Source: Parabacteroides distasonis
GTDB taxonomy: Bacteria; Bacteroidota; Bacteroidia; Bacteroidales; Tannerellaceae
NCBI GenBank assembly: GCA_021531385.1
Contig: JAFBIR010000001.1
Span: forward strand, 310,001-374,000
Reading direction: 5' to 3'
DNA length: 64,000 bases
Each line of letters begins with the position of its first letter. Position 1 is the stretch's first letter. Position numbers and translations under genes: made by a program. The notes under the pieces were generated by a model, which made no database searches, was not told the origin of the DNA, and saw only the letters and a list, made by a program, of their open reading frames with translations. Below, in pieces: positions 41,160-50,728 of this stretch.

Positions 41160-42839
41160 GTGTTTAGTGATAAAAAGAATATTCTACAATTAGTAGCGCT
41201 CCTGAAGGCGCACGGTGTACGTAACATCGTTTGCTGCCCAGGCAGCCGTAATACGCCAATCATACAAGCGTTGTGTGAGGAGGAGTTTTTCCAGTGCCAT
41301 GCTATCACCGATGAACGGAGTGGAGCCTTTTTTGCTTTGGGATTAGCCCTACATGGAGGTAAGCCCGCCGCAATCTGTTGCACTTCTGGTTCCGCTTTAC
41401 TGAATATCCATCCCGCCGTGGCGGAGGCCTTCTACCAGCAGGTGCCTTTGGTGGTCATCTCCGCCGATCGGCCAGCCGCATGGATCGGGCAGATGGATGG
41501 ACAGACCCTGCCCCAACCGGGCGTATTCGGCTCGTTGGTCAAACGCGCCGTACAGTTACCCGAGATCCATACAGAAGAGGAGGAATGGTATGGCAACCGA
41601 TTGATCAACGAGGCCTTGCTGGCCCTGCATCATCATGGGAAAGGGCCGGTGCACATCAATGTGCCCATCGCTGAGCCACTCTTCCGGTTCACCACAGAGA
41701 AACTGCCTGAGGTGCGTGTGATTACCCGCTACCAAGGATTGAACGTATATGACCGTCAATACGATGAGCTGATCACCCGCTTAAACGGGTATAGCAAACG
41801 GATGGTGATCGCCGGACAAATGAGCTTGATCTACCTTTTCGAGAAGAAAATCTGCAAATTGCTCTACAAACATTTCACCTGGTTGACCGAGCACATCGGC
41901 AACCGCATCGTACCGGGACTGCCCATCAAGAATTTCGACGCTCTGCTCTACGCACTCTCCGAAGCGGAGCAAGAACAGCTGAAGCCGGAGTTGGTGATCA
42001 CCTATGGTGGACATATCGTTTCCAAACGGTTAAAGAACTACCTGCGGAACCATCCACCCAAGGAGCATTGGCACGTTTCGCTCGACGGAGAGGTGGTCGA
42101 TACCTTTGGTTGCCTAACCACCGTCATCGAGATGGATCCCTTCGAGTTCTTGGAGAAGATCGCCTACCTGTTGGAGAATCGCCAGGTGGAGTATCCAAAA
42201 GGTTGGGAATATCGTTCGAAGCAGATACCAGAGCCCCAGTTTGACTATTCAGAGATGGCCGCCGTGGGTGCGTTGCTCCATGCCCTGCCTGCCGAATCGG
42301 CTCTGCACTTGGCCAATAGTTCAGCGGTGCGTTACGCACAACTCTACACCCTCCCTGATAGCGTGGAGGTTTGCTGCAACCGCGGTGTGAACGGCATCGA
42401 GGGATCGCTTTCCACCGCAATGGGCTATGCCTTGGCTTCCGCTCGCCTCAACTTCGTAGTGCTGGGTGACCTCAGCTTCTTCTACGACATGAATGCCTTA
42501 TGGAATCGTAACCTACGACCGAATCTGCGCATCTTGTTGTTGAACAACGGCGGTGGTGAGATCTTCCAATCCCTACCGGGATTACACCTCCAAGAGAAAG
42601 CACATCAACTGGTAACGGGCAAGCATCAAACCTCCGCCAAAGGATGGGCAGAAGAGCGAGGCTTCCACTATCAATCGGTACACAATGCGGAGGAGTTGGC
42701 CGCCGCATTGCCTCCGTTCACCCAAACAGAGACCGCCTCTACACAGCCTATGCTGATCGAGGTATTTACAGATGCCGCTCATGACATAGAATTATTGAAA
42801 GCCTATTATCATCAACTTAAAAATAGTTTTGCACAATGA
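41160..42839 (+). CDS. menD: SEPHCHC synthase (MenD)
   Basis: A 559-aa thiamine-diphosphate enzyme using a GTG start at 41160. The N-terminal pattern [19 protein letters not shown] is the usual MenD start and no ATG is near. The PYR domain shows [10 protein letters not shown] and a catalytic [13 protein letters not shown]. The PP domain shows [20 protein letters not shown] and the ThDP/Mg motif [12 protein letters not shown] with LNNGGGEIF. It condenses isochorismate with 2-oxoglutarate. Confidence 0.95.
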   Translation: MFSDKKNILQLVALLKAHGVRNIVCCPGSRNTPIIQALCEEEFFQCHAITDERSGAFFALGLALHGGKPAAICCTSGSALLNIHPAVAEAFYQQVPLVVISADRPAAWIGQMDGQTLPQPGVFGSLVKRAVQLPEIHTEEEEWYGNRLINEALLALHHHGKGPVHINVPIAEPLFRFTTEKLPEVRVITRYQGLNVYDRQYDELITRLNGYSKRMVIAGQMSLIYLFEKKICKLLYKHFTWLTEHIGNRIVPGLPIKNFDALLYALSEAEQEQLKPELVITYGGHIVSKRLKNYLRNHPPKEHWHVSLDGEVVDTFGCLTTVIEMDPFEFLEKIAYLLENRQVEYPKGWEYRSKQIPEPQFDYSEMAAVGALLHALPAESALHLANSSAVRYAQLYTLPDSVEVCCNRGVNGIEGSLSTAMGYALASARLNFVVLGDLSFFYDMNALWNRNLRPNLRILLLNNGGGEIFQSLPGLHLQEKAHQLVTGKHQTSAKGWAEERGFHYQSVHNAEELAAALPPFTQTETASTQPMLIEVFTDAAHDIELLKAYYHQLKNSFAQ

Positions 42840-43660
42840 CAACACATAGAGAATGGACACCCATTAAACAATACGAGGAGATTTTATTCGATTTCTACAA
42901 GGGCATCGCCCGGATCACAATCAATCGAGAGCGGTATCGTAACGCCTTCACCCCTACCACCACCACCGAGATGAGCGATGCGCTTTACATCTGCCGTGAA
43001 CGACCGGATATCAATGTCGTTGTCTTGACCGGCGCAGGAGACACCGCCTTTTGTGCAGGAGGCGACATGCACGTCAAAGGACGTGGTGGCTATGTCGGCA
43101 AAGATGGTGTTCCCCGTCTCAATGTGCTGGACGTACAGAAGCAGATCCGTTCGCTCCCGAAACCAGTAATCGCCGCCGTCAACGGTTTCGCTATCGGTGG
43201 AGGCCATGTGTTGCATGTAGTCTGCGACCTGACGATCGCTTCAGAGAATGCCATTTTCGGCCAGACAGGTCCTCGTGTAGGTAGCTTCGACGCCGGGTTC
43301 GGCTCCTCTTACTTGGCACGCATTGTCGGTCAGAAAAAAGCACGTGAGATCTGGTTCCTTTGCCGGAAGTATAACGCCCAAGAGGCCCTTCAGATGGGCA
43401 TGGTCAATAAGGTCGTACCTTTGGACCAATTGGAGGATGAGTATGTGGCTTGGGCCGAAGAGATGATGCTACTCAGTCCCTTGGCGCTACGGATGATCAA
43501 GGCCGGACTGAATGCCGAACTGGATGGACAGGCTGGTATCCAAGAATTGGCAGGCGACGCCACCATGCTTTATTACATGACCGATGAGGCGCAAGAGGGA
43601 GGTAAGGCCTTCTTAGAGAAACGTCGTCCTCGTTTTGAAGATTATCCCAAATTCCCTTGA
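42836..43660 (+). CDS. menB: 1,4-dihydroxy-2-naphthoyl-CoA synthase
   Basis: A 274-aa crotonase-fold enzyme. The start overlaps the menD stop (ATGA). Oxyanion and active-site stretches are [36 protein letters not shown] and [20 protein letters not shown], the last being diagnostic for Men[14 protein letters not shown]-type ending ([12 protein letters not shown]) is typical. It cyclises o-succinylbenzoyl-CoA. Confidence 0.97.
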   Translation: MTTHREWTPIKQYEEILFDFYKGIARITINRERYRNAFTPTTTTEMSDALYICRERPDINVVVLTGAGDTAFCAGGDMHVKGRGGYVGKDGVPRLNVLDVQKQIRSLPKPVIAAVNGFAIGGGHVLHVVCDLTIASENAIFGQTGPRVGSFDAGFGSSYLARIVGQKKAREIWFLCRKYNAQEALQMGMVNKVVPLDQLEDEYVAWAEEMMLLSPLALRMIKAGLNAELDGQAGIQELAGDATMLYYMTDEAQEGGKAFLEKRRPRFEDYPKFP

Positions 43661-43663
43661 TCC

Positions 43664-44749
43664 ATGAAACCTCTGACCATTAAGATTATCCCCCGGACGC
43701 TCCATTTCAAGCGTCCGGCTGGTACTTCGCGTGGTGTGCTCCTCCAACGGAAAGTGTGGTATCTCCTTTTTCGTTCTCCCTTACTGCCCGGAAAGTTTGG
43801 TATCGGCGAGTGTGCTCCACTACCTGGTTTAAGCCCTGAACTCACGGATACGTTTGAACAGGAATTGCTGCTGGCCGTACAAAAATTAGAAGCAATCGAC
43901 AATCTTCGGCAGATTCGGCTGCAGGAGATCACGCACCATTCTTCCCTACTTTTCGCTTTTGAGACTGGATTGATGCAGCTTCAACGACAAGGAGCCTGGC
44001 AGGAGAACAGTTTGTTTGGCAATGGCAAAACCGGCATCACCATCAATGGATTGATCTGGATGGGCAGTTATCCCTTTATGCTGAGACAGCTCGAGGAGAA
44101 GTTAGCTGCTGGTTTCCGGTGCATCAAGATCAAGATCGGGAATATCGACTTTGACCAAGAACTCACACTGCTCAAACGAATCCGCCGAGAATTCGCTTAC
44201 CAAGACATCGAATTGCGAGTAGATGCCAACGGTGCCTTCTCTCCTAACGAAGCGCTGGAGAAACTCAAACGTCTTTCCGAATGGAATATCCATTCGATCG
44301 AGCAACCGATCGCAGCAGGTCAATGGGATCGAATGGCCTATTTAGTGCATGAAAGTCCAATCCCCATCGCCTTAGATGAGGAATTGATTGGCATTCATAC
44401 CAAAGAGGAGAAACAGATTCTGTTGCAAACCATCAGGCCACATTACATCATCTTGAAGCCTTCCCTGCATGGAGGCATCGGAGGCTGCGCAGAATGGATC
44501 CGTTTGATGCAACTGCTCAACAAGGGAAAGAAAGAGGAGCGCTGGTGGGTCACTTCAGCCTTAGAAAGCAACATCGGCCTTAACGCAATCGCCCAATGGA
44601 CCGCCCAGATGAGACCCACCCTTCCTCAAGGATTGGGAACAGGTATGCTCTTTACCGACAACATCGACATGCCTCTACAGATTCGGCAAGATAGTCTCTG
44701 GTTCGATCCCTCAGGTGCTTTCCCAACCATAGAAACTTTCATTCGATGA
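43664..44749 (+). CDS. menC: o-Succinylbenzoate synthase
   Basis: A 361-aa enolase-superfamily enzyme. Lys in CIKIKIG, metal ligands in RVDANGAF, SIEQPI and IALDEELI, and the second Lys in YIILKPSLHGGIGG are all in place. The N-terminal capping domain (ERAPLPG-like GECAPLPGL) is present. It dehydrates SHCHC to o-succinylbenzoate. Gaps to menB (3 nt) and menE (4-nt overlap) show one operon. Confidence 0.95.
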   Translation: MKPLTIKIIPRTLHFKRPAGTSRGVLLQRKVWYLLFRSPLLPGKFGIGECAPLPGLSPELTDTFEQELLLAVQKLEAIDNLRQIRLQEITHHSSLLFAFETGLMQLQRQGAWQENSLFGNGKTGITINGLIWMGSYPFMLRQLEEKLAAGFRCIKIKIGNIDFDQELTLLKRIRREFAYQDIELRVDANGAFSPNEALEKLKRLSEWNIHSIEQPIAAGQWDRMAYLVHESPIPIALDEELIGIHTKEEKQILLQTIRPHYIILKPSLHGGIGGCAEWIRLMQLLNKGKKEERWWVTSALESNIGLNAIAQWTAQMRPTLPQGLGTGMLFTDNIDMPLQIRQDSLWFDPSGAFPTIETFIR

Positions 44750-45855
44750 ACACAATCTATCAATTGGAACGTTCCCAACAACAAATCCTTGTAGAGGGAG
44801 TGACCTACACGGCGTCGGAGATCGACCGTATCTCCGTGCCTGAAAACACGCCGGAAATGGATCATTTCGTTGAGGAGCTGAAAGCCTTCCTGCAAGAGTG
44901 GTTCGATCCCTCCCCTACACTGATCGTCCATACCTCCGGATCGACCGGTGCACCGAAAGCACTCTGTGTACGAAAAACACAGATGATGCAAAGCGCACAG
45001 ATGACCTGTCGCTTCTTGGGGCTACAAGCGGGAGACAGTGCCCTACTCTGTATGCCCTTACGCTACATCGCCGGGAAGATGGTCGTCGTACGTGCATTAG
45101 TGGCCCAGTTAGACCTGCGCTTAGCGGTACCTTCTGGTCATCCCTTGGCGCACGTCAAGTGTTCACCTACGTTCGCCGCCATGATTCCGCTGCAAATCTA
45201 CAACAGCTTACAACACAAGGAGGAACAAATCATGTTGATGGGCATCAAACAGCTACTGATTGGCGGAGGTACCATTGACACCGCTCTGGAGCAGGCTATT
45301 CGTACCCTTCCTGGTGCCATCTATTCCACCTATGGCATGACGGAAACGCTCTCGCACATTGCTTTGCGACGCTTGAACGGCCCACAGGCCTCTCCTCGTT
45401 ATACACCCCTCGAAGGTGTGCAAGTCTCCCTCTCAGAGGAAGGGACACTGCGTATCGAGGCACCATTGGTATGCGATCAGCCATTGGTCACCAACGACGT
45501 AGCCAGACTCTATCCCGACGGAAATTTCATTATCCTCGGGCGAAAGGATAATATCATCAACACAGGCGGGATCAAGATACAGATAGAGGAGGTCGAACAA
45601 AGCCTAAAGCCCATCCTCAACCACCCTTTCGCTATCACCTCACTGCCCGATCCTAAATTTGGCGAACGAATCGTCCTTCTATATACGGGTGATGCTTTGG
45701 CACCAGACAGCCTAATCAGCCTGCCCAAATACCAACGCCCGAAATCCATTTTTTATACGCATGAGATCCCCTTGACTGAAACTGGAAAGATTAATCGCCC
45801 CGCTTGCCGCCATTTAGCCACCCAACTGCAAAAAGAGGCCGATAGAGGCCTATAA
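44746..45855 (+). CDS. menE: o-Succinylbenzoate-CoA ligase
   Basis: A 369-aa acyl-AMP ligase, shorter than the usual 450-490 aa MenE but typical for Bacteroidetes. The P-loop is IVHTSGSTGAPKAL. Later motifs are IYSTYGMTETLSH (A5), ARLYPDGNFIILGRKDNIINTGG (A7-A8) and the C-terminal Lys in TETGKINR (A10). It makes o-succinylbenzoyl-CoA. No menH gene (SHCHC synthase) occurs in the operon. Confidence 0.95.
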   Translation: MNTIYQLERSQQQILVEGVTYTASEIDRISVPENTPEMDHFVEELKAFLQEWFDPSPTLIVHTSGSTGAPKALCVRKTQMMQSAQMTCRFLGLQAGDSALLCMPLRYIAGKMVVVRALVAQLDLRLAVPSGHPLAHVKCSPTFAAMIPLQIYNSLQHKEEQIMLMGIKQLLIGGGTIDTALEQAIRTLPGAIYSTYGMTETLSHIALRRLNGPQASPRYTPLEGVQVSLSEEGTLRIEAPLVCDQPLVTNDVARLYPDGNFIILGRKDNIINTGGIKIQIEEVEQSLKPILNHPFAITSLPDPKFGERIVLLYTGDALAPDSLISLPKYQRPKSIFYTHEIPLTETGKINRPACRHLATQLQKEADRGL

Positions 45856-45880
45856 CCCACCCCATAAATTACAAGGAGGA

Positions 45881-45907
45881 CCATCTGCCCGAATAGTCGG
45901 CCGATGG
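45881..45907. terminator. Possible hairpin between convergent menE and MBOAT genes
   Basis: CCATC-T-GCC (45881-45889) can pair with GGC-C-GATGG (45899-45907). There is no T-tract, so termination is uncertain. Confidence 0.3.
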
Positions 45908-45933
45908 CAGGCAATAGACACATTGATGCTTTA

Positions 45934-47457
45934 CTAAAATTGGAAGTAAATGAAAGGTTGCACCCCTGCACTCTTCAATTGCGCAACCAGATAGACAGCC
46001 AGCGCTAAGAAAAAGGCCTGCACAGGCACTGGAGAATCAGACACCACTTGACGCAACCGGTTCTCCCAGCCTCGCGGCAGGAAATGGATGACATAGCCGA
46101 TCAACATCAAGCTAAACACCCCTTTATATCCCCAAACAAACTGCGGGAATACCTCCGGATGAAACTGCGTCACGATTTGCGAAAGCATCTCTCCAACCGT
46201 TTGCATCGAATTGGCCCGGAACAGAATCCACCCAAAACAAACCACATGGAAGGTCAGACAGACACCGATGACACGTCTCCAAACTGGCATGTCTGCCCCT
46301 GTCGCTTTAAAACTCGGGAAAAGCCCCATCACCCACTTATGGATGGCTAATGCTACACCATGCAGCGCTCCCCACAAAATAAAACGCATAGAAGCTCCGT
46401 GCCACAAACCGCCTAATAGCATCGTGATCAACAGATTGATATAGGTACGCACCTTTCCACGACGATTACCGCCCAACGAGATATACAGATAGTCTTTCAA
46501 CCAAGAGGAGAGTGAGATGTGCCAACGCCGCCAAAACTCTGTAATAGTAGCTGATTGGTAGGGTGAATCGAAGTTTATATTGAACCGGAAGCCCAGAAGC
46601 AGGGCGATACCAATCGCCATGTCGGAATAACCCGAGAAGTCGCAATAGATTTGCAATGTATAACCATAAACACCCAACAGATTCTCCACACCCGTATAGA
46701 GCAAAGGGGCATCAAACACCCGATCGACAAAGTTCAGACTGATGTAATCAGAGATAACACATTTCTTAAATAGACCACATATCACCAAGAAAAGTCCCTC
46801 GCCAAACTCCGCCTGACTCACCCAAGGAGAACGGTAGATTTGCGGAATAAAGTCTCTTGCTCGTACAATCGGACCAGCTACCAATTGCGGGAAAAAGGAG
46901 ACATAAAACAGATAATCTATCCAACGATTGAGTGGCACGATACGTCCCCGATACACATCAATCACATAACTCAAACTTTGGAAAGTAAAGAAAGAGATAC
47001 CTACTGGCAAGAAAATATCCAGCTTCTCCCATTCGCCTCCCAACAGTTGAGTGATTGTCTCACCCAAGAAGTTGAAGTATTTGAAATAGGCCAACAGCCC
47101 TAAATTCACACAAAGGCTGAGCGTCACCCAGGCTTTGCGACGAGCGACCCGCGTAGTCTCTCGTATCGCCCGGGCAATATAGTAATCAGACGAGGCGGTG
47201 AACAAAAGTAACACAAACCACAAACCGCTACTCTTATAATAAAAATAGAGCGAGAAGAGCGTCACATACACCAAGCGTGCCAACATACACCGACGTAACA
47301 ACACATAGATGGATAGAAAGCCAAAAAAGAGAAAAAAGAACAGTCCGCTGCTAAAAAGCATCGGAGCCTCCGGATGATAAGCCAGCAGGTCTATCAACTT
47401 CTCCCAAGAGAAGTGATGCGCCTCCAACCACTGTGAACCTATTGCTATGATCTCCAT
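45934..47457 (-). CDS. MBOAT-family O-acyltransferase (AlgI/DltB-like)
   Basis: A 507-aa polytopic membrane protein with about 11 hydrophobic helices. The MBOAT signature is seen in FFPQLVAGPIVRARDFIPQI, and the catalytic His is in LLGGLWHGASMRFILWGALHG. YCDFSGYSDMAIGIALLLGF is the other conserved block. It moves acetyl groups from cytoplasmic acetyl-CoA across the inner membrane to extracytoplasmic sugars. The two SGNH proteins upstream, directly linked (6-nt gap), would complete the transfer. The polysaccharide substrate is not evident. Confidence 0.92.
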   Translation of the reverse strand: MEIIAIGSQWLEAHHFSWEKLIDLLAYHPEAPMLFSSGLFFFLFFGFLSIYVLLRRCMLARLVYVTLFSLYFYYKSSGLWFVLLLFTASSDYYIARAIRETTRVARRKAWVTLSLCVNLGLLAYFKYFNFLGETITQLLGGEWEKLDIFLPVGISFFTFQSLSYVIDVYRGRIVPLNRWIDYLFYVSFFPQLVAGPIVRARDFIPQIYRSPWVSQAEFGEGLFLVICGLFKKCVISDYISLNFVDRVFDAPLLYTGVENLLGVYGYTLQIYCDFSGYSDMAIGIALLLGFRFNINFDSPYQSATITEFWRRWHISLSSWLKDYLYISLGGNRRGKVRTYINLLITMLLGGLWHGASMRFILWGALHGVALAIHKWVMGLFPSFKATGADMPVWRRVIGVCLTFHVVCFGWILFRANSMQTVGEMLSQIVTQFHPEVFPQFVWGYKGVFSLMLIGYVIHFLPRGWENRLRQVVSDSPVPVQAFFLALAVYLVAQLKSAGVQPFIYFQF

Positions 47458-47463
47458 GTTGTT

Positions 47464-48816
47464 TTATTCAAACTGATTAAATGCCTGCATAAGTGCCCTA
47501 AACAGCAAAAGCCCCTGCTCATGATAGCCCTCACGCATAAAATGGATGCGGTCTCTCCCCAACAGATGTTGGTTGAGCCAACGCTTACAGGATTGTTTGC
47601 CTCCCGTTGTCTGGAACAGATCCCAACAAGCGACTCCCTCCTCCTTCGCCACCTTGCGAAGCGTCGATGCCGCTACCTCGGTCTGTGTATTGCGTGTAAA
47701 CTGCCGTTTTTTATTGACCCAGATGCGCTTGTAGCATTCTGGAGGGGTTGTCAACAAGATCGCTGTCTCCGGCAGATAGCGCTTCACCATCACCAAGAAC
47801 TGTTTCACCTGTCCCTCAAACTCCTCCGACTGAAACCGACGGCCAAAAGTCTCGTTAGTACCCAAAGAAATAATCAGGAGAGTAGGTTGTAAAAGCGCTA
47901 ACTGTTTCACGTAGGCGGTATCGGTATAATGGGTAAACATTGCCCCATTGACACCAATGCCATGATACAAGATCCCCGGCGATCCATTGGTCAACGACAA
48001 TCCATAATAGAGATTCTTAAAGGTAGATGCTGGCAACAACTCCCCACTGTCCACCTTGCGCCTACTGCTCTGTAAAAACAAGGTATCTACCAATTGATTG
48101 CAATAGAGGGTATCTGCCATCACACCGGGGGCACAAAGCGAATTGGCACTCGCCAAACGCACATCGCTCTTTGAACGCCCTGTCGGCAAGAAGGGCATCG
48201 CCTTATCTCCCCGATACAGAATCGCCCGATTGAAAGCGTACCCTGCACCATTGACGGGCGTAATAATTACATCCCAGTGGATAGAGGAGGTGAATGAACG
48301 AATACCGATGCCTCCGATTCCAATGGGCGTTTTCCGCTCGTGCTGAATACACTTGCCACATATCCAATCTTTTATGTCAGACTTAATGAAGTAGTCATCC
48401 GGCTCATTGCTCTTCCCTAATTTAAAGGGAGCGATCCATCCCCGGCCTGCATTGCCGAAGACACGGTGAAACTCACGCATTATCTGTCCACTGAAATGCC
48501 CCGCCTGAATATGCGAATCGCCTAACTGCACAATGCTAATCACCGTGTCTTTTCCCGCACGGAGCGAATCCAATTCCGCAAAAAAACGACGCCATACCGC
48601 AGCCGTGTCAGGCCACATCAACGTATCTTTCCCCACACGCATGGAATAGTTCAACGACGGCAAAGCCACCGTGTCTCTCCCTGCTCGCATCACCGAATCG
48701 GTCACCACAGTTTCCGGCACCACCGTCTGTGCCGCCAGCGGGAGCCAGGCAACGATAGTCATCAGGCACAAGCCAAACAGGCCTCTCCTACTCCATCCTT
48801 TTCTCCATCTCTTCAT
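47464..48816 (-). CDS. Exported SGNH/GDSL-family hydrolase, second in pair
   Basis: A 450-aa protein with a signal sequence near residues 10-30 (GLFGLCLMTIVAWLPLAAQT). SGNH blocks are IVQLGDSHIQAGHFSGQI (block I), LLIISLGTNETFG (block III, GTNE in place of GxND) and DRIHFMREGYHEQG (block V, catalytic Asp-x-x-His). A long insertion between blocks I and III (about residues 130-300) resembles an attached beta domain. It overlaps the start of the upstream SGNH gene's end by 29 nt. It probably acts with the MBOAT gene as acetyl acceptor or transferase. Confidence 0.85.
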   Translation of the reverse strand: MKRWRKGWSRRGLFGLCLMTIVAWLPLAAQTVVPETVVTDSVMRAGRDTVALPSLNYSMRVGKDTLMWPDTAAVWRRFFAELDSLRAGKDTVISIVQLGDSHIQAGHFSGQIMREFHRVFGNAGRGWIAPFKLGKSNEPDDYFIKSDIKDWICGKCIQHERKTPIGIGGIGIRSFTSSIHWDVIITPVNGAGYAFNRAILYRGDKAMPFLPTGRSKSDVRLASANSLCAPGVMADTLYCNQLVDTLFLQSSRRKVDSGELLPASTFKNLYYGLSLTNGSPGILYHGIGVNGAMFTHYTDTAYVKQLALLQPTLLIISLGTNETFGRRFQSEEFEGQVKQFLVMVKRYLPETAILLTTPPECYKRIWVNKKRQFTRNTQTEVAASTLRKVAKEEGVACWDLFQTTGGKQSCKRWLNQHLLGRDRIHFMREGYHEQGLLLFRALMQAFNQFE

Positions 48817-50242
48817 AAAATACCTTTTCTGCAGCCAATGCCTCCAACAGGGCCTTAGCCACCTCGCGGCCTCCCCGGAAACCTAAATGTGTATAATCTT
48901 TGCTTGCCCAATTGTTCTCCACGTAACGCACCATACTGTTCTCGCCACCCATCGCCCCAAAGAGGTTCCAAAAGGGGATACCGGCTCGTTTAGCCACCTT
49001 CCGCTGCGCATGAAGCAAGGCCAATACCGCAGGCATGGTCTCAAAGCCCTGCTCGCCTTGGCGACTACGATCCGATACACTCATCATAAGTAGATCAGCC
49101 TCCGGAAAACAACGTTTCACCTGCGCAATTGCCTTCAACATCCGCTGCGCATACCAATCATAATTCATTACGCTATCCCGAGCTACATTCAAACCATATT
49201 GCAAAATGATCAGATCGTAAGGACGGATCTGGCGAAAAGCGGCACAAGAGGCCGAGTCCAACCGTTCCAGGCTTAATCCCGAGTGGCCTCGCAACGAATA
49301 GTTATCCACTACCACACCCGTGGCATCCTCCATCACTATGCCCAACGCTTGAAAACCTTTTGCCTGCGTGAAACGCAGATCTACCTCATTGAATGCACCC
49401 TGCCATTCCATCTGTGTGATTTGCTCCGTTGCAGGAAGAGGCAGCTTCAAGGTATCTGCCAGTGTATTGGTGGATAAGTGCATAATGGTTTGCCGATTCT
49501 GCGCATAAATCACCTTCAGCGTAGAGGCCTCCTCCAATTCCGGATAACGATCGCTCATCTTGGCGTGAATCGACGCTTCCTCTTCCTCCGCCGTAAAGAG
49601 CATACCCGGCAAAGTGTAAGCTTGCTCACGATCTTTCAAGATGGACCATGTTTCCCAGCCCTCCGCTCGCTCGGTCACAGTCGGACGATATTGGGCCGCT
49701 ACAGAGTGAACCGGCACGAAGCCAACACCACGCCCACCGTACTGCCGTTGCAAACCACTGCGCAGATCGCCTACCATAATATCTCCTTCAATAAATGAAT
49801 CGCCTAAGACCGCTATACGTACAGGGCGCTGAGTGACCTCCTGCGTCAATGCCGCAAAGAAACGACTCAAACCGATATGTCCTATGGAATAATCCTCAAT
49901 ACGACTTCCTAAACTATCCGCTTCCTCAATGGCATACATTGCCTTATATAATGAATCCCGTACAGCCAATGCCGTGGAATCAATCGCAATAGCCGGGATC
50001 TGCTCCTGCTCCATCTCCACGGAATCCACCTCCACCGAGTCCATCTCCATCGTCAGTTGCCGACGCAAGGAGTCCATCAGCGCTATCGTGCTCCGTGTAT
50101 CGCTGAAATCAGACAGCATATCCAACCGCCTCAGCGCATGACCCGCTATCCGCTCTGGCAAGAAATAGGCACCTAAACAAAACAGCAAGGTGAAAAGCAT
50201 CAATGCCCACACCCTGCCCAATTGATTCTCTTCTTTCTTCAT
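48788..50242 (-). CDS. Membrane-anchored SGNH-like protein, first in pair
   Basis: A 484-aa protein with one N-terminal anchor (VWALMLFTLLFCLGAYFLPE). Block I is IAVLGDSFIEGDIMVGDL, a block II-like Gly is in LRGHSGLS, YGLNVA replaces the usual GxND of block III, and KDYTHLGFRGGREVA is block V with the Asp-x-x-His pair. Topology places the catalytic part in the periplasm. It heads the three-gene O-acetylation operon. A TACTTTTG -7 box (minus, 50272-50265) lies 22 nt upstream. Confidence 0.85.
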   Translation of the reverse strand: MKKEENQLGRVWALMLFTLLFCLGAYFLPERIAGHALRRLDMLSDFSDTRSTIALMDSLRRQLTMEMDSVEVDSVEMEQEQIPAIAIDSTALAVRDSLYKAMYAIEEADSLGSRIEDYSIGHIGLSRFFAALTQEVTQRPVRIAVLGDSFIEGDIMVGDLRSGLQRQYGGRGVGFVPVHSVAAQYRPTVTERAEGWETWSILKDREQAYTLPGMLFTAEEEEASIHAKMSDRYPELEEASTLKVIYAQNRQTIMHLSTNTLADTLKLPLPATEQITQMEWQGAFNEVDLRFTQAKGFQALGIVMEDATGVVVDNYSLRGHSGLSLERLDSASCAAFRQIRPYDLIILQYGLNVARDSVMNYDWYAQRMLKAIAQVKRCFPEADLLMMSVSDRSRQGEQGFETMPAVLALLHAQRKVAKRAGIPFWNLFGAMGGENSMVRYVENNWASKDYTHLGFRGGREVAKALLEALAAEKVFYEEMEKRME

Positions 50243-50264
50243 CTCACTTCGCTATGCAAGGCGA

Positions 50265-50272
50265 CAAAAGTA
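50265..50272 (-). promoter_or_regulatory. -7 box of the SGNH-SGNH-MBOAT operon
   Basis: TACTTTTG on the minus strand, 22 nt before the first ATG. The -33 element is not clear. Confidence 0.45.
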
Positions 50273-50380
50273 CAGAAATTTTCCATTCCTTCACGCACAA
50301 AAGTCCCCATGCGGACAAAAAAAATCAGAGATACACACGAATGCGCACCCCTGATTAAAACAACTATTTGATATGAATTG

Positions 50381-50465
50381 TACGCAGGATGAGACTTGAA
50401 CTCACACGCCGTAAACCGGCACTACCCCCTCAAAGTAGCGTGTCTACCAATTCCACCACCTACGC
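50381..50465 (-). tRNA. tRNA-Leu(GAG)
   Basis: Class II tRNA on the minus strand: acceptor GCGTAGG with CCTGCGT plus A73, GGAATTGGTAGAC D-arm, anticodon stem CTACT/GGTAG with loop TTGAGGG (anticodon GAG), a long variable arm, and GTTCAAGTC T-loop. CCA is not encoded. It reads CUC and CUU. Confidence 0.93.
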
Positions 50466-50475
50466 ATCTTTGATG

Positions 50476-50559
50476 TGCCCAGAACAGGACTCGAACCTGC
50501 ACGATCGCAAAACCACTCGCACCTGAAACGAGCGCGTCTACCAATTCCGCCACCTGGGC
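50476..50559 (-). tRNA. tRNA-Leu(CAG)
   Basis: Acceptor GCCCAGG with TCTGGGC plus A73, the same D-arm as its neighbour, anticodon loop TTCAGGT (anticodon CAG), variable arm, GTTCGAGTC T-loop. CCA is not encoded. It reads CUG. It lies 10 nt from tRNA-Leu(GAG). Confidence 0.94.
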
Positions 50560-50575
50560 ATTCCATCATAAAAAG

Positions 50576-50648
50576 AGCGGAAGACGGGACTCGAACCCGC
50601 GACCCTAACCTTGGCAAGGTTATGCTCTACCAACTGAGCTACTTCCGC
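50576..50648 (-). tRNA. tRNA-Gly(GCC)
   Basis: A 73-nt class I tRNA: acceptor GCGGAAG with CTTCCGC plus U73, D-arm TAGCTCAGTTGGTAGAGCA, anticodon loop around TTGCCAA (anticodon GCC), T-arm GCGGGTTCGAGTCCCGT. First gene of the tRNA operon. CCA is not encoded. Confidence 0.96.
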
Positions 50649-50678
50649 ATGACCCTCAATCTCTCTCGATTGCGATTG

Positions 50679-50709
50679 CAAAGGTAGTGATTTTTGTGAA
50701 ACCACCAAA
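50679..50709 (-). promoter_or_regulatory. Promoter of the Gly-Leu-Leu tRNA operon
   Basis: Minus strand: TTTG (50709-50706), 19-bp spacer, TACCTTTG (50686-50679), 31 nt before tRNA-Gly. A near-perfect Bacteroidetes promoter. Confidence 0.8.
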
Positions 50710-50728
50710 CCTTTGCCTCACTTTTTTT

